NCBI GenBank assembly: GCA_944391575.1
Contig: CALXUC010000009.1
Location: 1-49,156 of the forward strand
Source of the DNA: an uncultured Clostridia bacterium
GTDB taxonomy: Bacteria; Bacillota; Clostridia; TANB77; CAG-508
Direction: 5' to 3'
Length of the DNA: 49,156 bases
Shown: one piece after another, positions 43,499 through 49,156 of the stretch
How the letters are laid out: each line of letters opens with the position of its first letter
How positions within the stretch are numbered: the stretch's first letter is position 1
Program-made: the position numbers and the translations under genes
The notes under the pieces: generated by a model
Told to the model about the DNA's origin: nothing
Seen by the model: only the letters and a program-made list of their open reading frames with translations
Databases searched by the model: none

Positions 43499-45001
43499 TT
43501 ACGCATTATTGAGCGGTTTCATTGTAGGGAATAATAATACGTCTCTAATTGATGCTGAATCTGTTAGTAACATTATTAATCTATCTATTCCTATTCCCAA
43601 ACCTCCTGTTGGTGGCATACCATACTCAAGTGCATTTATAAAGTCTGAATCTAACATATTAGCTTCATCATCACCATTTTCACGTGCCTTCATTTGAGCT
43701 TCAAATCTTTCTAATTGGTCTATTGGGTCATTTAATTCTGAATATGCATTTCCATATTCTCTACCACATATAAATAATTCAAAACGTTCTGTCAAACGTG
43801 GGTCTGATACTTTTCTCTTTGTTAATGGTGATACCTCTACTGGATAATCACATACAAATGTTGGTTGTATTAATGTTTCTTCTACTTTTTCTTCAAATAC
43901 TAAATTAATTAATTCGCCACGTGTAATCTTTTTAGGGTCGTATTCTATTCCTAATTCTTTTACTTTCGCTAAAGCTCCTTCGTCCGAATTTATTTCGCTA
44001 AAATCTACACCTGTAACATTTTTTATAGCATCTATCATTGTAATTCTTTTCCAAGATGGTGTTAAATCTACTTCTTGACCTTGGTATGAAATTACAGTTG
44101 TGCCTAGCACTTCTTTTGCTACTGTTGATATTAATTCTTCTGTTATATTCATCATATCGTTATAATCTTCGTATGCTGCATATAATTCAATATTTGTAAA
44201 TTCAGGATTATGTTTTATAGAAATTCCTTCATTTCTAAACATTCTGCCCATTTCATAAACTTTATCAAATCCGCCTATTATTAATCTTTTTAAATAAAGT
44301 TCATTTGCTATTCTTAAATACATATCCATATCTAAAGTATTGTGATGTGTTTGGAAAGGTCTTGCTGCTGCTCCACCTGGAATTGTATTTAATATAGGAG
44401 TTTCTACCTCTACATATCCTTTATTATCTAAAAATGTTCTTATTGCTTTTATTATTTTATTTCTTTTTAAGAATGTATCTTTAACTTCTGGATTCATTAT
44501 TAAATCTACATATCTTTGTCTATATCTTAAATCAACATCTTTTAATCCATGAAATTTTTCTGGTAATGGTCTTAAAGATTTTGATAGAAGTGTTACTTTT
44601 TTAGCGTGAATTGATATTTCTTCTGTCTTTGTTTTAAAAACAAATCCTTCTATACCAATTATATCTCCAATATCATAAGCTTTAAATTCTTTATACGCTT
44701 CTTCTCCTAAATCATTTAAACTTACATAACTTTGGATTTTTCCTGTAGCATCTTGAATATTACAAAAAGATGCCTTTCCCATAATTCTTTTACTCATTAA
44801 ACGTCCTGCTACTATTACATCTTTTTGTTCTAGAGCTTCATAATTATCTCTTATTTCTTGTGTTAAATGTGTTCTATTAAATTTAGTTATATTAAAAGGG
44901 TTTTTGCCTTTTGCTTGTAATTCCTCTAATTTTTCTTTTCTAATTTTAATTAAATGATTCTCATCAACTTCTTGATTTGCTATTGCTTCATTCTCGCTCA
45001 T
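43499..45001 (-). CDS. lysS: Lysine-tRNA ligase, class II
   Basis: Seen: N-terminal OB-fold anticodon domain ([20 protein letters not shown]), class II motif 1 region ([20 protein letters not shown]), motif 2 ([20 protein letters not shown]) and motif 3 ([19 protein letters not shown]). 500 residues, normal. ATG 45001; RBS AAAGGA. No T-box leader is possible in the 25 bases upstream. Confidence 0.97.
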   Translation of the reverse strand: MSENEAIANQEVDENHLIKIRKEKLEELQAKGKNPFNITKFNRTHLTQEIRDNYEALEQKDVIVAGRLMSKRIMGKASFCNIQDATGKIQSYVSLNDLGEEAYKEFKAYDIGDIIGIEGFVFKTKTEEISIHAKKVTLLSKSLRPLPEKFHGLKDVDLRYRQRYVDLIMNPEVKDTFLKRNKIIKAIRTFLDNKGYVEVETPILNTIPGGAAARPFQTHHNTLDMDMYLRIANELYLKRLIIGGFDKVYEMGRMFRNEGISIKHNPEFTNIELYAAYEDYNDMMNITEELISTVAKEVLGTTVISYQGQEVDLTPSWKRITMIDAIKNVTGVDFSEINSDEGALAKVKELGIEYDPKKITRGELINLVFEEKVEETLIQPTFVCDYPVEVSPLTKRKVSDPRLTERFELFICGREYGNAYSELNDPIDQLERFEAQMKARENGDDEANMLDSDFINALEYGMPPTGGLGIGIDRLIMLLTDSASIRDVLLFPTMKPLNNA

Positions 45002-45026
45002 TATTTAAAACAGTCCTTTCTTTTAA

Positions 45027-45779
45027 TTACTCTGGTATTATTACAGAATTACTATTCATATGTTGTTGCATTATATATGAGTTATAATCAAATGGTGTAT
45101 GTCTTTCTGGCTCATCATATTCAACACCGAAAGTTTCAACAGTCATTGATGTAATAACTGGTGGGTCTACAGGAGTTTCACCTTGAGTTCCGTTATCATC
45201 TGTTGTACGTTCTGTATTAGATATTGCTCTAACAACATCTAAACCTTCTATAACTTTACCAAATGCTGCATATAATCCATCATATCCACTTGAATTTGCT
45301 AAACAGATGAAAAATTGTGTTCCAGCTGAATTATAACCTTCTTCGATTATACTAGCATCTAAATTTGTAAAATCCATTCTTGCCATAGATACAGTACCTT
45401 CTACGTGTTTTAATGTATTTTTAATATATCCATTAGCAGCAAATTCACCATTTATAGCGAATTCGTCATTTCCTGAACCTGTACCTTCTTTATCTCCACC
45501 TTGTATTAAAACATCTGGTATTACTCTATGGTATGTTAAACCATTATAATACCCATCATTTATTAATTTAATAAAGTTTGCAACAGTATTTGGAGCCATA
45601 TCTGGATATAACTCAATTTTAACTGTACCATAATTTTCAACTTCCATTGTTACTATTGGATTTCTAAAATCCTCCACACTTTTTCTATAGTATCCCATTA
45701 CTAAAATTTCTAATATTATTACTAATATTATTACTAAAATTGCTAATAAAATGTTCTTTACTTTCATTTTTACCTCCAC
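45027..45779 (-). CDS. Membrane-anchored cyclophilin-type peptidyl-prolyl isomerase
   Basis: Catalyses cis-trans isomerisation of prolyl bonds, probably outside the membrane. Seen: an N-terminal helix (ILLAILVIILVIILEILVMG), then the cyclophilin domain: VKIELYPDMAPNTVANFIKL, YYNGLTYHRVIPDVLIQGGD with the catalytic Arg, VSMARMDFTN, GTQFFICLANSSGYDGLYAA and FGKVIEGLDVVRAI. The 250 residues include a short C-terminal tail. The anchor suggests action on exported proteins. Confidence 0.93.
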   Translation of the reverse strand: MEVKMKVKNILLAILVIILVIILEILVMGYYRKSVEDFRNPIVTMEVENYGTVKIELYPDMAPNTVANFIKLINDGYYNGLTYHRVIPDVLIQGGDKEGTGSGNDEFAINGEFAANGYIKNTLKHVEGTVSMARMDFTNLDASIIEEGYNSAGTQFFICLANSSGYDGLYAAFGKVIEGLDVVRAISNTERTTDDNGTQGETPVDPPVITSMTVETFGVEYDEPERHTPFDYNSYIMQQHMNSNSVIIPE

Positions 45780-45786
45780 TTTTTTC

Positions 45787-46260
45787 TTAAATATTATTTA
45801 ATTCTTCTATAGAATAATACATTTTTCCGTCTATTTTTATACCATTATAACTATAGACATCCAAATTTCCATAAGATATTATAACATCTTGTTCCATATT
45901 TTTCAAGCCTATTTTTTCTAAATCTGATTTTGACATATATGTGTATTTAGAATAATCTGTTATTCCGTTTTGATTTAAAATTTTTCTAACTTCTTCTTTT
46001 ACTGTACTATTTAAATTATTATATGAAATTCCTATATCATCGTAAGCCGTTGTTCCTAATTCAATTTCCTTATTAATAACTAACATTTTTTGTTGAACTA
46101 ATTCTAATTCTGAAACGAAATTATATCTTTTAGTTTCGTCTAAGCCAGACATACTTACAGTTACTGTGACGCTAGCTAATATAGCTAATACCACAACAGT
46201 TATTATAAGTATCGTTAAAGTTACGCCTTTCCCAGATTTTAAATTTCCTTTGATTTTCAT
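45787..46260 (-). CDS. Type IV pilin-like membrane protein
   Basis: N-terminus GKGVTLTILIITVVVLAILA resembles a class III prepilin signal (GVTL in place of GFTL, without the usual Glu 5), followed by a hydrophobic helix and a helical then strand-rich region. 157 residues. No pilus assembly genes are nearby, so a pseudopilin-like surface protein is plausible but unproven. RBS GAAAGGA before ATG 46260. Confidence 0.55.
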   Translation of the reverse strand: MKIKGNLKSGKGVTLTILIITVVVLAILASVTVTVSMSGLDETKRYNFVSELELVQQKMLVINKEIELGTTAYDDIGISYNNLNSTVKEEVRKILNQNGITDYSKYTYMSKSDLEKIGLKNMEQDVIISYGNLDVYSYNGIKIDGKMYYSIEELNNI

Positions 46261-46300
46261 CCTTTTCTATCCTTTCTAAAAAATTTATTTAGAAAATATT

Positions 46301-47384
46301 TTAATAAATTACATTATCAAACATATACTGGTCTTGCATTCTTTTTAATGTTTGCTTAATGTTTTTAGCTCTAATCTCTCCTATTCCTTCTACTTTTACT
46401 AACGAATCTATTTCTGCAACTAATATATGTTGAAAAGATTTATACGATTTTACTAAATTATCTACAACTGTTGAAGGTACTTTAGGAATTTTACTTAAAA
46501 TCCTATATCCTCTAGGATACACTGCTACTTCTTCATAATCTTCTGAATCGTTGTATCCGAGTAATTTTGCAATCATTTTAGATTTTATAACTCCTTCAAC
46601 CGATATTTTTTTAATATCTTGTAATACCTTTTCATAACTTTTTCTAGAACTTGCCACGTAATCTTTTATTAAATTAATTTCTTCTTCGTCTACGCCGTCT
46701 ACTAATTCTTGCAACTGCATTTCTATTAATCTTCCGTCTTCTCCTAATTCAAATACAGCATTTTCTACTTCTTTTTTTATTACCATTACTTGTTCTATTC
46801 TTTCTATACAATTCACAACATTATCTAAAGTAACAGTATCGTTAAATTCATATTCATTTAAAATACTAATCTTTGTATCTAGCACTTTTTTATATTTTTC
46901 TAGTATTTGCAATGCTTGGTTCGCTTTTGAAATCACTTTTGAAGTATCTTCTATTACATATCTAAAGTTTCCTTTAAATATTGTAATAATGTTTCTTCTC
47001 TGTGATATACTTATTACTAACTCGTTAGTCTGCTTTGCAGTACGTTCGGCTGTTCTGTGTCTAGTTCCAGTTTCTTTTGTTGGTATAGTTGAGTCTGGTA
47101 TAATTTGTGCATTTGCATACAAAATATGCTTCATATCTGAACTTAAAACTATGGCACCATCCATTTTAGCAAGCTCATATAGTCTTGAGGCTGTATATTC
47201 TTCATTTATATAAAAGCCTCCATCTACTATATCCATAATTTCTTTAGAATCGCCTACTATGATTAAAGCTCCTGTTTTGGCTTTTAAAATATTCTCTAGT
47301 CCCTCTCTTATGGCTGTTCCGTGGTGCAATAGTTTTTAAAATATTTTCAAATAAATCGCTTTCTGCCTTAGTTGACAAATCCAA
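46301..47384 (-). CDS. disA: DNA integrity scanning diadenylate cyclase DisA, read through a +1 frameshift at CGG
   Basis: Makes c-di-AMP and scans DNA for branched structures. TTG 47384 follows GGAGGTG by 6 bases. Codons 1-21 read LDLSTKAESDLFENILKTIA then Pro (CCA); the zero frame continues CGG AAC AGC and stops 25 codons later. Skipping C 47321 gives GTAIREGLENILKAKTGALI and the rest of the DAC domain (LYELAKMDGAIVLS, TGTRHRTAERTAKQT), the helical linker and a C-terminal helix-hairpin-helix (IDSLVKVEGIGEIRAKNIKQ). The junction IAPGT matches DisA and the total of 360 residues equals the Bacillus enzyme. The first downstream ATG (47329) would lose the N-terminus. radA lies upstream on the same strand. 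Confidence 0.9.
47319..47321 (-). other. +1 frameshift site in disA (CCA CGG A)
   Basis: Minus-strand zero frame ATT GCA CCA CGG AAC. Skipping C 47321 reads GGA ACA GCC ATA AGA, restoring the conserved APGT-x-x-R of DisA. Confidence 0.82.
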
Positions 47385-47511
47385 TAGTTACACCTCCAAT
47401 ATGTTATTATTAATTAATTTATATATTTTTAAATATAAATCTTTTGAGTAAACTATCAATTAAAATATTCGTTGAATTTCTAAAATATTTTTCACACCTG
47501 TAAATGGCAAC

Positions 47512-47595
47512 TCTTGATATATAGCTATTTTTAGTCAAAACATAGCTAGGGTGACACAATCCGGGTCTTGACTTGCAAATAGCTATATATCAAGA
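47512..47595 (+). repeat. Family 1 hairpin element (copy 9), between radA and disA
   Basis: Arms TCTTGATATATAGCTATTT and AAATAGCTATATATCAAGA with the core GACACAATCCGGGTCTTGAC. The gap 47385-47709 otherwise holds only the family 3 repeat. Confidence 0.88.
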
Positions 47596-47617
47596 TATTT
47601 ATAGGATTATATCTTTC

Positions 47618-47700
47618 CGTAAAAAATATTAAGAAATTCTAACTCTATTTTAATATGAATAGTTTTATTCTACAAAATTTATATTTAAAACAATTTATTA
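47618..47700. repeat. Short repeat family 3 (copy c), after radA
   Basis: TAAAAAATATTAAGAAATTC, then TTAATATGAATAGTTTTATT and AAATTTATATTTAAAACAAT, matching 34663-34740 and, in its second half, 33333-33388. Confidence 0.5.
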
Positions 47701-47709
47701 ACAATATTA

Positions 47710-49069
47710 TTACTTTAAGATAAATTTTACTGCTTCATTTATGTTTTTTACTCCTATTATTTCTAAATTAAATTTATCTTTTAATAATTTTTTATTATTT
47801 TCTGGAATTATACAAGTTTTAAAGCCTAGTTTTTCTATTTCTCTTAATCTTTTTTCTATCATATTTACGCTTCTTACTTCACCTGTTAAGCCAACTTCTC
47901 CTATTGCTACTAATTTTTTATCTATGCTTACATTTTTATAACTTGAAACTGCTGCTAATATTACTCCTAAATCTATAGACGGTTCATTTACTCTAATTCC
48001 GCCTACTATATTTAAGTATATGTCTTGCATTCCTAAAGGAATATGTAACCTTTTTTCTAATACTGCTATTAATACACTAACTCTATTATAATCCATTCCA
48101 TTAGCAGTTCTTTTTGGTATAGGGCATACCGTTTGAGTTGTTAAAACTTGTAATTCTAATAATAATGGTCTTGTACCTTCTAAACTTGCAACTACTACTG
48201 TGCCTACAGTTCCGTCTTCTCTTTCTGAAATTAATACACTTGACGGATTAGAAATTTCTACTAAGCCTTGATTTTGCATTTCGAACATTCCTATTTCATT
48301 TGTAGATCCAAAACGATTTTTTACACCTCTTAAGACTCTATAAGAAAAATATCTTTCTCCCTCTAAGTATAAAACAACATCCACCATATGTTCTAGGACT
48401 CTTGGACCTGCTAAATTACCGTCTTTAGTAACGTGTCCTATAATTATTGTTGTTATATCTTTTTCTTTGCAGATTCTCATAATTCTTGAAGTTATTTCCC
48501 TTACTTGACTTACACTGCCCGCAGCTGATGTTATTTCTTCACTATACATAGTTTGTATAGAGTCTATTATTACTAATTTTGGATTTATATTTTCTATTGC
48601 ATTTTGTATTACATCTATATCTGTTTCTCCTAAAAATAGTATATCCTCATTTTTTATTCCTAATCTATCAGCTCTAATTTTTATTTGCTCTGCTGATTCC
48701 TCTCCTGAAACATATAGAACTTTTCCTTCACCTTCTATTTTATCGCAAATTTGAAGAATTAATGTAGATTTACCTATTCCGAGGCTCTCCTCCTAATAAA
48801 ATTAATGAGCCTTTAACTATACCTCCGCCTAAAACCATATCTAGTTCTTTAAAGCCTGTCTTTTTTCTCTCTGTTGATTTTTCTTCTATTTCATTTAATT
48901 TTCTTGGAGTTACGTTTTTAGGTTTTTCTAATGAATTTGTTGTTTTATCTTTTACTAATTTTTCTTCATAAAAAGTACTCCATTCATTACATGATGGACA
49001 TTTACCAAGCCATTTTGCCGACTCATAACCACAGTTACTGCATACAAAAATAGTTTTTACTTTTGCCAT
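47710..49069 (-). CDS. radA: DNA repair protein RadA, read through a +1 frameshift at CGG inside Walker A
   Basis: RecA-like branch-migration ATPase. Codons 1-96 (49069-48782) hold the zinc finger CSNCGYESAKWLGKCPSC and LILLGGEP. The zero frame then reads CCT CGG AAT AGG TAA. Skipping C 48781 gives GIGKSTLILQICDKIEG, completing Walker A, then VSGEESAEQIKIRADRLG, VIIDSIQTMYSEEITS, the RadA motif VKNRFGSTNEIG, and the Lon-like C-terminal domain (DYNRVSVLIAVLEKRLHI, IAVGEVGLTGE-like VAIGEVGLTGEVRSV). The total of 452 residues is normal for RadA. Without the shift the product would be a 99-residue zinc-finger fragment with no ATPase. disA lies downstream on the same strand. Confidence 0.92.
48779..48781 (-). 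other. +1 frameshift site in radA (CCT CGG A)
   Basis: Minus-strand zero frame GAG CCT CGG AAT AGG TAA. Skipping C 48781 reads GGA ATA GGT AAA, restoring GEPGIGKST. Confidence 0.85.
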
Positions 49070-49156
49070 AATTTCTCCTTTACGAAAGTCATATATATTT
49101 TACTATAATTTATATGAAATGGCAAGAAATTTTTGAAAAAAATTTAGAAAAAAACC

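Noticed and set aside
31721-45001. T-box leaders upstream of argS, metG or lysS
   Set aside because: The spaces upstream are too short or filled by repeats, and I found no T-box core motif by eye.
2749-47595. CRISPR array
   Set aside because: The repeats are dispersed hairpin elements kilobases apart, not regularly spaced, and no cas genes are visible.
13597-49069. Sequencing or assembly indels as the cause of the four split genes
   Set aside because: Not excluded, but four independent errors that all add one base, all at an in-frame CGG, none in long A or T homopolymers (the usual error sites in such AT-rich DNA), is a poor fit. Raw reads would decide.

Overview
The window looks like a very AT-rich (by eye well under 30% G+C), strictly anaerobic, spore-forming Firmicute, most likely an uncultured Clostridia-type gut lineage. 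The grounds are the class III ribonucleotide reductase, the Pta-AckA acetate pathway, sporulation genes (yabP, yabQ, dpaB/spoVFB, a GerMN-like protein), the Gram-positive set WhiA/DisA/VanW/DivIC, and dense intergenic hairpin repeats. I cannot name a genus.

Layout. 1-9 kb, mostly plus strand: end of nrdG, nrdD with a fused C-terminal redoxin, a DUF4143-type ATPase, recN, thymidine kinase and a Xer-type recombinase. 9.2-9.7 kb: a small secreted protein of foreign base composition. 9.7-13.1 kb, minus: dpaB, ackA, pta, tRNA-Leu(GAG), RNase P RNA. 13.3-14.9 kb: small proteins and a frameshifted lipoprotein. 14.9-27 kb, minus: gpsA-plsY-der, rpmF, rho, divIC-yabQ-yabP, a DUF3990 toxin-antitoxin-like pair, VanW protein, argS, pfkA. 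27-28.3 kb: an inverted-repeat-bounded cassette of tiny membrane proteins and a HEPN/MNT pair. 28.3-49 kb, minus: acyl-CoA synthetase, DUF2974 hydrolase, metG, hemW, a short whiA, glycosyltransferase, secF-secD, HD protein, GerMN-like protein, phosphoesterase, tsaD, a YgiT/DUF4258 pair, M50 protease, lysS, cyclophilin, pilin-like protein, disA, radA.

Main discovery. Four genes (radA, disA, hemW and a lipoprotein) are each split by one +1 frameshift, and in all four the zero frame holds the codon CGG at the break. Skipping its C and reading the next three bases (GGN, Gly) restores the other frame. In the three known families it restores the conserved glycine (RadA Walker A GEPGIGKST, DisA APGT, HemW NPGT) and a normal family length (452, 360 and 366 codons). 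Reading the other genes by eye, I found no in-frame CGG in any gene of native composition. The only other one is in the foreign-looking gene at 9229. The simplest reading is that CGG is not used as an arginine codon here and acts as a +1 frameshift signal (or as a four-base CGGN codon). Three of the four sites are CCN-CGG-N, with proline in the P site.

Other notable structure: at least nine copies of an intergenic hairpin element of about 85 bases, with a conserved core (ACAATCCGGGTCTT) and stems that change in a compensating way between two subfamilies; a larger palindromic element at 31.3-31.6 kb; three toxin-antitoxin-like loci; and reduced forms of WhiA, SecD and SecF.
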